A stretch of 64,000 nt of DNA from Sipunculus nudus (GCA_026874595.1 CM049312.1:75501429-75565428); one strand, 5' to 3'. Positions 37,481 through 51,139 are shown, counted from the stretch's first letter. Notes: generated from the sequence alone by a model not told the origin. Made by a program: numbers and translations.

Positions 37481-39399
37481 CTCACAGTGGTGACACTCAA
37501 CTGTCATCACATAACTCCTGTGGCCAAACCTCTGGAAATATTGGGGACAAAGCCAAGTGTTTAGTTCAGTGTACTAAGGAGGGAGGGAGGGGGGGGGGGA
37601 GGGGGCATTTCAAATATTTCCCTGAAAATCCTGAGAAATGTGACCTTTTAAACTGGGGGGACCTATCAGTGCCACCTATCAGAAACAATGCCAGTGTATC
37701 CAGCAGGTGAACTTGTAGCGCCATCTATCAGATTTGGAATAAAACTAAACTAGTCTTCAAGTGCAAAATACTGTGGTTGGCTTCATTTTCGCGAGTCTGA
37801 AATTTTGCGATTGCTCCATTTGGAATGCTTCGTCAGACTTTCATCTCACCAGTATCTATGTAAAATCTTTGGTAAAGCATACCTGTGTGTATTAAAAAAT
37901 TAGAACAAGTCACGAGTTTGTAATATTCTTCTCATATAATAATGGGCCCGGACACACAGCACAGGTAGTTCAGTTCAAATTCAAGGGAACATTTTCCCGA
38001 CACCTGCATGGATGTAATTTATTATAAAATTTCTGACTGTTATAACCTATTCATGTACATAAATTTGTTACACTAAACAAGAGGACAAACTCAATTGGCT
38101 AATTTTTCCTGAGGGTTTCATTTTCGCGATAATTTTGCATTCGTGATTATTGCTAAATTAAAACCCTCACAAACAAAAAGGCAATCACAGTAATGTTCAA
38201 CAGGTAATATGCAAGTGAAAGGCTAATGTCTTAGCTACCTGGCTGTTTTCTACCAATGGGATCATTAAACATTAACAATAAACACCAGGATGCGATGCAT
38301 GATTAATAATAAGTAATATCACAGACCTCTGAAACAAATCAAGGACTTTTATCTGTATCATATACGGGGAAGTGCATTTAATTTATCACAAAACCTTGTC
38401 TTTTACGTATTTCATACACAAATCATTAAATCATTAATACTTTGTCACCACATAATGTGACTCCATGGAAATAATATGTCATCTCTCTTCTTTGACAGAT
38501 TTCTTCTACGGTGACTCAACATGGGAGCGTTATGATTCATAGCTCTTTACCAGCATCATATGTTATTAATAATATTATATTTATGAGCCTTCAATGAACC
38601 ACAATGTAAAGACGGGAAGTATATTTGTGCATTTTTGTCCTGACTTTTGAGTATACTTAAGGATATCATCATGATCAGTTCTGTGTATCTGTTAATACCT
38701 GTAGATTCACTGTAGCCTGTTCACTGCCAATGATATGCATGTTATACATATATCAACTGCTGTAAACTATTCACATGTCACATGTGAACACAAATGGTGT
38801 TCACAGTATATTACCTCAGTGACCTTGAATATTAATCAAAAGCACAAACTCACTAACTGTATACAGGCTTGCTTTGCCTGAGCTTATGTAACCCATGTCT
38901 TACTGACAGACAGATATTTAGTTAATATCCACTTTAACAAGCATGAACAATGTGTTTTACAATCACGAGAGTACATACATAAACTGCTTAACTTGCTGAC
39001 ATAAAACTATGAACATCTGTCTTTCTTAGGTTCTCCAGAGTAAATCCATCAATTACAAAAATGGTTTCTCCTTCTTTTCTTTCTTCTGCCCGTCCATGTG
39101 CTAGATCTCAAATGTGGCCGACTTTCTACCCTGACAGGTCTTTGGGCACAATATTACTCAAATATTGTACCTGATATTCATTTTGACCTTGACTTAATTT
39201 CCAAGGTCATATTTTCCAAAGCCGATTCCAATTATCTTGCAGTTGCCGGTGTCCAGGGGATAACTTGGGGATTACAAACATCTTATTTAAATCTGGAGGG
39301 ACAACAATCTCCCATTTATAGCCTAGTTCATAACTTCAGGAAAAAATTTAAACAAGAGAACAGCAAATGGTGCAAAATACACCCATTGCATTTCTTGTG

Positions 39400-39610
39400 A
39401 CCTCTGACCTCATTAAATATGTGTGGATTTTGCTGGAAATTGAACATAGGTGAGGTTTTATATAGATTAATATTTCTGTTGAGTTTTATAAAAATTCATC
39501 ACATTCCTAGTAAGATATCGCAGTGACACCACAAAGTAGCCTAGTGACCCCTGGCCTTATTAAATATGCATAGATTTTGCCCATAATCGAACTCGGGCAA
39601 GATAATCCAG
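39400..39610. repeat. Two-unit repeat with GACCTYTGRCCTYATTAAATATG
   Basis: GTGACCTCTGACCTCATTAAATATGTG and AGTGACCCCTGGCCTTATTAAATATGC, about 145 bases apart, each followed by GATTTTGCYxxxAATxGAAC. Fragment of a dispersed repeat in the MORC2 intron. Confidence 0.5.
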
Positions 39611-41042
39611 TGGTTAGTAGTTATGGTGAGTTTTCGTAAAAATCTATGAAAATCTTGGTTAGTTATCAGTGACAATTGAAAGTTAACAGATGGACCGTGG
39701 GTATACCATATTACTTCCCGACACAGACAGTCTAATACAAAATTTTCAATAGTAAAAATCTAATTATATATCTACAATGGCTGGTCACAGTGTTTACAAG
39801 GATTAAGGAAATGTGAAGTAATATCATTTTGAGATGGATAAATACATTTTTTAACTAAATCCCTTGTTCACCAAGATTCCCTGATCTATGTTGTAATCAT
39901 AAGATATTTCTAATGGGCCACAGACTGCTTTTCTATGTAATTCTTTTAAGATTTTCAAACCAAAAATGTACAAAGAAAAACAATCCAGGAATTTCTAGGA
40001 GAATTGAAAGCAAAATGTAATACCTATTTAAATTTTTGTAACCAGATCACATAATTATCCTTGTGTGGAAACAAAAGTGGTGGTAATAACATGTGATTGG
40101 TCACTCCCTTTTCATGACAGACAATAGGGTTTGCAGAATTCAAAGAAGCCCTGAAATATGTCATCAGCTCTTATTCAATAACAGTGCAAATGTATTTTAC
40201 TTCAACTTGGATGTGTGGGTACAATTTTCCATCCTATTCACCATAAATGACAGCATGTCTTGGAACAATTTTGTTGTATTTGATGATAGTATAATTATTT
40301 CATTGGGGTGAACTCTTCAATTTTCTAAAGGAAATATTGGTGATATCATAAAATGATAATGCATTAAACATTGGTAATAGCAAAGCCTGAGCTAACTGAC
40401 AGTAAGAGAAGAAACAAGTTCTCACTTTCATTCTCAGTGGTTTTCAAATTAAAGAAACAGTCCAAAATGTACTGAAGCTTGAAATCAAACCCCTCTAGGA
40501 GTTTACGACGTCTAATTTTTATCTCTGTACCTAGCACGATCACAGTCCATTACTGGCTCAACACCTCGCTAAGAGATCACCCTAAGAACCCAAGTCAGGC
40601 ATGATAGGTATCCCGCGGAGGCATATAGCATCTCTGAGACTCACCACCCCCGGGGCAGAGTCCCCTCAGTCACGGACATACCCACCCCACCCTCCTGGCC
40701 CATGATTAAAGGGCCGAGCAATGCTGCACCATTAGCTTACCGACAGAACATGGCGAGGGGCAGGAAACACGCAAGATTAAAGCGGCGATGACATGGGTCT
40801 TATTGGAAAATTATACTGATGAGACAGGTAATAATGGAGCCGTTTACCTCAGGTCTTCGTCCTGAGACCTCCGGGATCCTAGCACGTGCTTCATATGAAT
40901 TAGCACCCCAATGCCAGTCAAAATAGTCCCAGCCAGGGAGCCTGGCTCAATTGAGTGCAGACCCATTACCATACATTAATAACCCAAGTACTTCACTGTA
41001 AAATTTTACTAATATCTCTGACTGGATATGTTTATCTGTGCG

Positions 41043-44000
41043 GGTATGCTTAGTGGTGGGAGTCGGTTCCTTTTTTATAATCGATCATCGGTTTAAGAAA
41101 AAACCGATCGATGATCGATTATTAATCATTTCAGACAAATATAAAGAAATATGCAGTTATCTGTGAAACTTTACTTTCTTAAACCAGCCCATATGTCTTA
41201 ATAACTCTTCCTTAAAAAAAGAAGTTTTTGCCTTTTTATATTTTCCTATTATAACTAAGATATGCTATTTGAGGTTTCATTTTAATTAATTATAATAACC
41301 AAGGTGCCTAAACAGCGGCACCTTGCATCAGTTGAAGAGATTATTTCTAAGAAAATCTCACAAAATTTGCATATAGACCTGGAGAATTTATGGAACATTT
41401 TAACGCCATGCTCATATTTTGCAATGTACATGTCGTTAGAAAACTCTCCTCTTATTCTGCAGCTCACTGTCAATTCTCAGATGTTTATTAAGTCCTCCGT
41501 TCTCGCATCTACCTTGTCATACTCAGTTACATACGGAAGTTATTTTGGAACACAGACTCATATATGAAGCGCGGAATGTTTTAAACAAGGGACCTATGGG
41601 TCACGACGCTCAGCTGTTATATATGATAAAAAAATATTATTTAGAAATGAGGCACATGCTGGTTTTGTGTGGTAATAAATATAAGCTGTATTATGAGTTG
41701 TTGTTGTTTAGCTTATGTATGATTTTGATAGTACCTTTGGAGACAGGGAAGAGGATTGATTTCATTTATTTTATTAACAAATGGAGTACTACTGTCACAC
41801 AGATTTTGACTTGGCCATATAACTTATAAGCAGAACATATAATATAAGAGTTTAACTATTTATTAAAAAAATTACAAATATTGTCCCAAATATAATTTTT
41901 ATTAAAAATAATAAGAGAATCATATGATTTTTTAAAATGAAATATAATTGATATGATTATTAAAATAATATTAAAGAATATATTCATGAATGCATTCATG
42001 AATACATTTTGAAAGTATTTGCACGAGTATTCATATACTTTCATTTTTACCTGAATTCCCATTCTTTATGCAAGAAATTTTATAATGGAGTACATAATCA
42101 TATTCGTATTTAAATACAATTACAAAGTATTCGCACCATGTCTGGTATTTATTCAGTTTTCACCAAACAATGATGTTGAGAATCCAGAATATACAAAATT
42201 CACACATTTAAATAATGATCATAAGTACCTGGTTTTATGGCTTTTATTTATATTAAAAAATAACTGTAAGAATTCATTTTGGACTAATTTCACATCAATG
42301 TACACACTAGACACAGTAGGAATCTAGATTAATATTATCAACTGCATCTTTGTCTATCATTAATTTCCTTCATATAATCCTTAATGATTAGTAATGAATA
42401 ATATGATTTACTTCTTTTTCATTACAAATGAACTGAAAAATGCCATACGTGACTGCATGGTGTTATTTGGAATATGTGACATTCTACCCATCGATACAAG
42501 ATTCTTATATCATCAGTAACTGCAAGTTAATTTCCTGTTATTATAAACTAACAAATTCCTTTTCTATTTTTCTTTAATTTGTTATTAAAAACCAATAAAA
42601 ATTTATTAATTTATTGTTTATTGTTATGTTGTTGGTTAAAACTACTAGATGAGTTGGGTTGAACACCTGGATCAACTGTGGCTGGCCATCAGCTGCCTGG
42701 ATTCTCCCCTCAAGCGTGCATAATTTGATGAAAGGTCAACAAGGTCAACATACAGGTGACTCAAGAGGGGCTGGAGAGAGCCAAAGTCTGACAGGGTCTC
42801 ATAAAAAACATTAATAAAAGCTACAATATTTAGCAAATTTCTTTCAGCTTTCTAAACTAAAAAGCTGAAATCCTTATGTGTGCATGATATGAAAATTATA
42901 TCAACAGTGCTCACGGGAAACAAATGTGCCATGGTCACAGTTGGGCAAAATTTAAGGTACTAATTTTATATTTATACTAATAACTTATAAAATTTGAAAA
43001 ATTCAGAACTAATTTTGGGTATTCAATTGAATCTTGATTAAATAATGTTACATCCCTGACAAAAAAGATCTCTAGCTTCAGCAATGCCCTTGTTAAGGGA
43101 GTAAATATATTTCTTGATTTTTTACAAAGTGCATTATGTTTGGGCCCATAACTTAAAAAAAATACACAATACTGACATCATTTCTGGCATGTGCATAGTG
43201 AATGTATAGAAAAATATGTATATTATAGATGATCAAAGTCAGATCAGTGGTTTTGATATTAGGCAGTCTTAAAGTGTAACATTGGGTTTTTAATGGAAAA
43301 ATTAAGTTTTTCATTGATATCTCGAAGGAATTAAGTCCTAGTGACCAAATTCTTGGCATGGTAGGGGATTTTGGAGAAATCTAACTGTATGCCAAATTTA
43401 AGGAACTTAGAGCTGAAGCTCGGGAGCTGAGCTCTAGCAAACTGCATAACACTAGCAATATGTGACATGGTGCTTGAAAACTTGAATAAAATCTACAGTT
43501 TTTGATCAACTGGTTTCAAATTTTTGGTGTTAACAGTTGAAATGCTAACAAAAACATGCTGTGAAAATTAAATCCACAGCAGTTACAGCAAAAAAACGTG
43601 CCATGGTCAAAGTTGGGCAAAATTTAAGGTACCAATTTTTTATTTTTGCTAATATTTTTAAAAACTTAAAAGATTTTGATCTAATTTTGGGTATACAATT
43701 TAATTTTGATTAATAAAAGTAATATTACTGGAAAAAAAGTGCTTAGCTTTAACAAGTTTTGTGTCAAGTGATAAAATTTCTTTCCTGATTATTTAAAAAA
43801 TGCATTATGTTTGGGCCCATAACTTTTTTAAATTAAATAATACAGACCTAATTTCTGGCATGTACATAGGAATTATATAGGGGATTATTTATAGGAAATA
43901 TGAGGAAAAACAGATGAGTGGTTTTGATATTAGGCAGTCCTAAAGTGTGAAAATAGGTTTTTAATAAAAAATTGAGGTTTTTCCTTAATTTCTCAAAGGA

Positions 44001-44348
44001 ATGAAGTCGCAAAGACCCAGTTTTTGGCTTGGTAGGAGATCTTGGGGACATCTAACATTATGCTGAATTTTGGATTCCTAGGTCTTACGGTTTCAAAACG
44101 TGCCACATCTACGGACGGACGGACGGACGGACGGACAGACGGACGGACGACGGACAATGGACCACGACTATAGCTCAGATGACTTATAGTCAGCTGAGCT
44201 AAAAATGGAAGAATATTTTTTTACCTATAACATAAAGGCTTTCTGGAAAAAACAATCATGAGTATGATGTAATCGATAGTTGCCTTAGATAATCGAGCGC
44301 TTCTGACTTTCGATAAAACTTGATGATTGGCCCACCACTAGGTATGCT
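41043..44348. mobile_element. hAT-like element with 8-bp target duplication, interrupted by a 2.6-kb insertion
   Basis: GGTATGCT occurs at 41043-41050 and 44341-44348, directly flanking an element that begins TAGTGGTGGG (41051) and ends CCCACCACTA (44340). Eight-base target duplications are the hallmark of hAT transposons, and TAGTG(G/T)TGGGAGTCGRTTCC ends are typical of hAT-derived MITEs. Without the nested element at 41583-44205, the hAT-like part is about 0.67 kb and has no transposase. A truncated relative in opposite orientation is at 19650-20090. Confidence 0.85.
41583..44205 (+). mobile_element. 2.6-kb element, copy 3 (nested in the hAT-like element)
   Basis: Begins AAACAAGGGACCTATGGGTC and ends CAGCTGAGCTAAAAA after a GGACGG array (44113-44154). 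Near-identical in layout to copies at 27137-29766 and 24827-27136. GCTCAGCTG near the 5' end and CAGCTGAGC at the 3' end form a subterminal inverted repeat. The body contains two diverged units of about 670 bases (marked by GTGCCATGGTCA at about 42926 and 43598). A short frame near the 5' end (41545-41829) is shared by all copies. No recognisable transposase or reverse transcriptase. Confidence 0.8.
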
Positions 44349-44349
44349 A

Positions 44350-47300
44350 TATACGATAAAAGTACACAGCACAACTAAAAACAGTAGCATTATACTGATG
44401 AACATAAGCAGCTTTTAAGTTATATTAAACTTACATTCCCTGAACGAAGTGTCTCAAAAAAAAAAAAACCTTAAAGGGGCCGAATCACCTATCTGACCTT
44501 TATAAACTAAAGATAATCATTTGGAGCTTTTATATAAATAAGGCCAGAAAACATGGATATCACTACACACAGGCTGCTTGTATTGTTTATATCAACATGT
44601 TTATAATATGTGGGGGCCCATCAAAATAATAAAAAGAAATTCAACAAGGGCATCTGGCAGCAAGTCAGATAAGCCAGAGCTCTGCAAATGGCGTTTTGCA
44701 ACAAGTGACCTTTATCCCTCTGCATATATACAACCTACCACCTTAGGTTAAATGTTTTTCCCGTGTGTCAAAATTGCTGTGTTTACAAACATGTTGTTAA
44801 TAAACAAGTTCATACATCCTTCATGGAGACTTTATAAGAACTTTTCACAAAATTACTGTTTAAATAATTTCCACAAGGTCAAAAAGTATTTAAAAATTTA
44901 ATGTTATCTACAGCATGACTTGGTCGTGAGGGAACCCTGGTCACCATGGAGATGTCAGGTAGGGGGTAGTTTTGATGCTGACTTTTATTGACGTACCTAC
45001 ACCTGTTAGACATATGTTTCTGCGAGTTTACCACTCAAGCGTTTCGTATTGTTTTGTCTGCAGAGCCATCCTTGAGCATGAACAGATCGTATACAGTCAC
45101 TTCACGGCCTGCGTTGATTCATTCCCTCACATAGGAAATGAATATTATATCATAATTATAGCTATAAATGTCACAGCGGAATGCGAAGTTTAATGTATAT
45201 ACTCTTTTATTACATATGCATAAAGAACTGTATTCCTGTACAAAAATGTTTGGCACTGTCCAACTCCCAACTGCTTAATTGCAATGGGCACTATACGATT
45301 TTGGCCACATATATATATATATATTAAAATTTTTAAAAAAATAATTTTTTTTAAACTGAGTTGAAAAAGTGCTCACACATATTTTACAGAGAAAAAAATA
45401 ATGGTTGAAATTATACCCATTTTAAATTTGGTGATCTAACAGAGAACTTTTTTTGTGCCGTGAATATATTTGTGTTCACTATTTAAGTGAAGAGTAAGAT
45501 CATTAATATTCAGGAGACTGTAAGAATAAAAATATCTGGTATGATACCAAAGTTTTGTTATTGTCAATATTTAAATGTTGACAAGCCTCCATTGATCAGT
45601 ATAAATTAGTGGGGGGGGGGGGGGGGGAGGGTTCTACAATAACATCTCCATCAACTTCTGACCCCTGTCAATGACATCTTAATTTTCTTCATAAGGGATG
45701 ATGCACCAATGCTATAACAGGGTAAGATCTGAAAGATAAATTCAATTTTATTCCATCACAGGAACTGCCAGACTTTACGAAAACTTAAACGACCAGCACC
45801 TGCGCTACATAATGTACTGGTGTCTTGCAGAGGTGTCAATCATCTTCACACCAAAAACTAGACAATCCAGCAGATGTCCTGGAGCAGAACACGATCTGTC
45901 ACAATATACCGTGGCAGTGTGAAATGAGGGCTCGAGCCCCATGTCAATCACATGATGTAACAGGCACACGCTCCAACAAAAGGATTATGCTGTAACGTAC
46001 GAAGATGCAAGTTTTCGATCAAGCACCTCCAGAAATGGGTCTAGGACAGGTCCGTTTTATGTCATGTTGATTAACATCTATCTCTCTCAATGCGAGGGAC
46101 AAAAATGTCAATCATGACAGTAGTTTACAAGCTCCTGTGCTGACATTTCCACACTTATTATACAATGACCTTCAAAATGCAACTTAAAGGGATACCAGTA
46201 TAATTTGAATATACCAGTAAGCTCTATCTTAAATAGTTTTAATTTTTTCTCCTCAAGTGTTTATACATGTGTCAAATTTCAAGTAAATATTGGAAAATTC
46301 ATATACTGTCATCATTACCAAAGTTAATTTTTTTTCTTCAAAAGGGTCTGTTAGGTTTACTTCAACCAAGTATATTTTATTATTCATTTTACATTAAATA
46401 TTTTGACCAGGATTTAAATATCATATATATGTGGATATTAAAAAATCTGAAAGTCTGGGTATGCTTGAATTTAAACAAATATTAAAGTCAGTTTTGCCTG
46501 AAAACATCTAATGAAGTATCCATTATGTAGGCATACATGTTGGTCAAAGGGCAGATATTTTTAGTTTGGAATATATAAGTGTCTTTAGAGACTGAATACA
46601 AATACTGTGTTAATATCAAACTGCCTTTCTCCATGTATATCTCACATTATGGATAATTATAAAATATACTATAAAAAGATGCCTACACAGATGTTTACAC
46701 TAAGAACACAGGTTTGCTTTGGCAAAACATTATGAGACAAATTAATGATATTAATCTGTTCTGATGATGATCAATCCTATATTGTTAAAGTCAACTAAAC
46801 AATATATTGCATACCTTGGTTCAATTAGAAGTTGATTATAAACCTGTTCATGTAAAGGAAAACTAAATACATTATATATATAAATGAATATCATTATTTT
46901 CTTCATTATTACTCAAGCACATAAAGACAACATTACCTTTCTTGTGCTTGTCTAAATGTTACATCTTAAGAGCCTCCTTATTCGTATGTACAGGTATTTA
47001 AATACATATTATACTAAATGAAGGGTACTCAACCCCTACAGTGGCCATTAATTACCCCATCCTACCATCTGCAATTTACTCTCACACCTCCCCCTTAACT
47101 TGACAATACCCAGCTAATAGCTCTCATATCTGGCATTATGGCGGGAGTGGTTACCGGCTCAAGAGGAGTGGCAGACAGCCGTACACTGGCAAGAACTCGC
47201 GTTAACTCATTCAACGTCCAACGCATTTCCTCGAAGTACCTTTCAAAAAAGGTGACAGTGGAAATGGGGTTGTTACTCTGTAAGTGTGAAATGTGGAAAA

Positions 47301-47800
47301 TTTGCAAAAAAACCCTCATTTGCTAACTGTGGCACTTCAGCCTGGGTGCTGACCAAGTAGCTGAGCCAAACATCATTAGCTTCGACGCTGGGGAACAAAA
47401 TGGCACCTTCCCAAGCCCTCGCAGCAAATGTCATTACTTAAAAGGCCGAGCTGTAGAATATCGTGCCTCTTCGCTTTTGATCTATTAGTGAGTATTCCTC
47501 ATCTCCCGGGCTCACTTAATGTTACTTGAACGAGTTATGGGTAAATAACTGGGGTGGTTACTTGACGAATAAGTCCAACACCCATAAAGCACCACATCAA
47601 AGGGATCCATATAGGAAGTCAATTTTCTCCTTTACACTTCTCCCTTTCAATGAAATAGCCACCGGAGGGTCTCTTCCTCCGTTCCAACAGACAAGAAATG
47701 GGATTCTGCTAAAGATCTGTTTGTGGTTCTTTAAGGTACTAGCCCGAGGGTATCCTTTAAGACATGTGGCCAACACCTCTTATATTATGTAATAGGGGCA
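44350..47800. other. MORC2 intron sequence without recognised repeats in parts
   Basis: Includes a poly-G tract (45610-45627), a complex stretch at 44930-45200, and protein-like small frames at 47095-47330 discussed separately. No exon of MORC2 fits here: the flanking exons join in phase 0 without it. Confidence 0.45.
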
Positions 47801-48461
47801 TAGAAAACTGTATCATGATGGCAATATATAAAACTATACCCATTACTTTAAATGCTTTTATTTAAACCAAGATCCTATGCCATCTTGCCAACTATGATTT
47901 TATCTGGATGGTAATAAAACATTCCCTAGAGTACAATTCTAAATATCTGCTGCTGTGTTCCATAATCCACAGATCTTAAAGGTGCCAAAAAGATCAGTAA
48001 TCTACTGGTCTTAAATGTTTGTGACAATGAATATCTGATATGATGGATAACATATCTCTCTGGCACAGATCTGTCTCCTTAAATCAAATTGAAGGGAAAT
48101 TCTCAAATTACAATGTTCATTTATAGCTGTCAGATAAGAATCCAAACTATCCAAATAATAGTCCACGGAGCGTGACTTTTTTTAGAGATATCAGAATAGA
48201 CATAAGAATAGATCCCTACAACATAATTTGATGGTCCTTTCAACTTTGTGTTCAATGTTTAGCCTCAGACAGTACATTTGATAAAACAGGGTGGGGAATA
48301 TTCATCATGTAGTAGTGCCACATTTCAGCTTTCTGAAATAGCAGTGAGTGTAATCTACTGAAATACACACGTGGAAAGTCCAAATCAAAGACAGTGACAA
48401 TACTCAACAAGTATACATAAAGGGGACATAACAGCAATAAACAAGTGACCATAAAGAAAGG

Positions 48462-48735
48462 GTTTCCATGCAGAGAAGTTTTTACCATACAGAGGTTTTC
48501 CAGAAAGACAGGTTTTCCAGAAAGACAGGTTTTCCATAAAGAGAGCTTTTCTATATAGAGGTTTTCCAAACAGTGGTTTCAATACAGAAAGGTTTTCCAT
48601 GAAAAGTTTTTCATACAGACAGGTTTACCATAAAAGTGGTTTTCCATACAGAAAGTTTTTTCATGCATAGAGGTTTTCCAAATAGTTATTTTCCATAGAG
48701 AAATTTTTCATACCAAGAGGTTTTCCAACAGAGGG
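48462..48735. repeat. ~18-20-bp minisatellite (AGACAGGTTTTCCAxAA)
   Basis: About 14 units built around GGTTTTCCATACAGA variants. The antisense frames (Met-Glu-Asn-Leu-like runs) are produced by the repeat. It ends 124 bases from the donor of the CLRYFLPP exon. Confidence 0.8.
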
Positions 48736-48858
48736 GTTTTCTTATAAAAATATCTCGTGAGAGTATAAACTTTAATTTTTACACGATTTTCCCTGATTTA
48801 AAAAAAAATTATGAATCATGAAAACAGAAATGAAGAAAATAGATATATAAAATCTTAC

Positions 48859-48991
48859 CTTCCTGAGGCCTTTCTCATAGTGATCGAAGAAATCGTCCAA
48901 TGGAAAGGCAGCAAGTTCTTGTACCGTCAAAGTCGATACCGCTTCTTTGTCCATTACCCACTGAGGCGGCAAGAAATAGCGTAAACATGTC
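48859..48991 (-). CDS. MORC2: MORC2-like exon: conserved CLRYFLPP block
   Basis: 133 nt. The first base completes Arg, then come 44 codons starting TCLRYFLPPQWVMDKEAV and ending FDHYEKGLRK in phase 0. The acceptor is TTTTGTAG and the donor is GTAAGA. This is the most diagnostic exon: the vertebrate MORC2 C-terminal region has C-L-R-Y-F-L-P-P, then a short variable helix, then F-P-L-x-x-[YF]-F-x-x-Y-E-x-G-L, all seen here in order and spacing. Confidence 0.93.
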
Positions 48992-49245
48992 CTACAAAAA
49001 ACAAAATGTTACATGTCCTACAAACATAAAACAATACATGTCCTACAAACACAAAAGCAACTGATTACATGTAAATGAACGTTTGAGGAATATGGCAAAA
49101 TGTAAGTTAAGGACTATTCATTACTGGGAAGCATTTTGTACTTTTGGTTTCAATCAAAGGGAGGAAAGACTATCATATTAATGTATATGATGTTCTTCCC
49201 AGATTTTTCAGACGTTACTTCAGACACAGATGTACCATTACTGAC

Positions 49246-49394
49246 CTGTAGCCGTTAGCGATCTCTTCCATCAGCAGACCTTGACCTGCCTGACCTTGAC
49301 TTCCCGTCGATGATGACGGAACTTCCGTTGCTGCTTCGTGTGATGAGACAGAAGCTGGAGAGGCCGTAACCGTGGATTCAGCAGCGTTCTCTGC
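49246..49394 (-). CDS. MORC2: MORC2-like exon: Ser/Thr/Ala-rich linker leading to the CLRYFLPP block
   Basis: 149 nt, phase 0 start, ends with two bases of a split Arg codon. Encodes a low-complexity linker rich in Ala, Ser, Thr and Glu (starts AENAAESTVTASPAS) and then LLMEEIANGY, a helix leading into the conserved block of the next exon. The acceptor is TTTACAG and the donor is GTCAGT. Vertebrate MORC2 has a similarly unconserved, acidic/Ser-rich linker at this place. Confidence 0.85.
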
Positions 49395-50131
49395 CTGTAA
49401 ACAACCAAGGACATGTCCTCAAATACATACTCCAGAAATTCCTTCACTTATATAATTACATCTGTTTCATATTCAAATGTCTATGTCTATTCAAAATCAA
49501 TAATATAATTACATGACTTTTACACAAAACACTCTTGAAATACTTGTATACCACTAGCTTCAGAATTCTTGTTTTCAGTTCAAATTAATTTTCATCAGTA
49601 TTAAATTACTCAATCACAGAAATACAATTTTAACATTAAAGGCTTTCTATCGAATTGTTATACAACATATTCACGACTGTAAAATATTTGATCTGGTAAA
49701 ATCAAAAGGAACTATTCTCCCCCCCCCCCCCCTTTATCTTCCCAAAAGAATAGCTACATCACGTAAAAGCAATATCTGAGGGATCAACAAACACCAAATG
49801 GTGTGAATGTAATGGTCCCATTTTCATATTTAAAATCACAAAGGAGAATTTTTTAAATGCGGACACCAGTGAAGACTTTCTTTATATGTGAGAAAATGAA
49901 AATTATGAGCAGAATTAATAACCTCTAAAATGGCTGACACCAAGATTCTTTAATTTCAGTTGACCAATTAAAATTTGCTTTGCTACTGCAGAACTTTCAT
50001 ATATTATTCAATAACAGGATTTATTATGATAATATGCCAGGAATTATATATATATGGAATTAACAAGTCTTTCTCATATAACCTGATGGATTGGATGAGT
50101 TAAACTGGTTAAGAAATGGTAAAATATTTAC

Positions 50132-50168
50132 CTTGGATGGTCGAACATCTGGCCCATTTTTGTCAAAC
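50132..50168 (-). CDS. MORC2: MORC2-like micro-exon: end of chromo-like domain
   Basis: 37-nt micro-exon. The first base completes Trp, followed by FDKNGPDVRPSK, ending in phase 0. The acceptor is a T-run followed by AG; the donor is GTAAAT. It matches the W-x-x-K-x-x-x-D-V-R stretch that closes the vertebrate MORC2 chromo-like domain. It is separated from the previous exon by a repeat-filled intron of about 9.0 kb. Confidence 0.85.
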
Positions 50169-50645
50169 CTAAAAAAATATAAATTATCATATGTTATAAC
50201 CATATTATTAACCAATAGTTTAAGAATAATAATAACTGAAAATATTGCTCTAATTTTTTTTAACTTGAGGGCACAATGAGGCTGATGAATGACAATATCA
50301 CTTTATCAGGCAAAAAAAAGGTTGGGCCTCAGGCATTTTTTCATAAATCAGTGCTCATGCATGGGCACATTCCCCCCCCCCCCCCCAATTTTTATTATAA
50401 ATTTTCAATAAAAATTTCATATGATCTGGAAGCAAAATGATAATAATAGAATCATTTTGCTAAACAGGTAAAAGCACATCATAACAAAAAAAAAATTCCT
50501 AAAAATTGAATATCTATTGTCTTGAAAGAAATGTCCCAGTGGTTGGAGCTCAAAATTAGTACAATTCTGTTGAAAATCAAAAATATACAGTTTTGATGTG
50601 ATAGGAAAAAAACATGTGGTGCCTGAGAAACAAGTTATTACCATG

Positions 50646-50647
<2 letters not shown>

Positions 50648-50738
<91 letters not shown>
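50648..50738. repeat. (TA)n microsatellite in the MORC2 intron
   Basis: TA run of about 90 bases with one GA interruption, about 0.5 kb upstream (on minus) of the 37-nt exon. Confidence 0.97.
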
Positions 50739-50740
<2 letters not shown>

Positions 50741-51139
50741 CTTGGTTTATGATGCTTTGACAGAACTCACTTCTTGTGTGTTGTTACTGAAGAGTGAGAT
50801 TTATATGGGGAACATAATGAAGAAACTGTGGGATATTTTACAGAGAGTCAGTGAGACAGAACAAACTGGCATATGACTGTATTTGTGTTCCGGCTGAAGT
50901 TGTCTTTAATGTAATGACACAGCATGAAAATTGTATGTGAAAACCAACAGAGCTCCTCTGTATTCATGTTTACATCTGAACACAGAAGGGAACCCGAAAA
51001 TATGGACATTAAAAAGTTTGCATCTTATCCTTTAGAGTGAACACAGAGAACATTGTGTCCATCGGGCACAGTATAACTTATTTACACAGATGCCACAAAC
51101 AGAGAAATAAAACACAAGTACCATTAGCAAGTACCTGTA

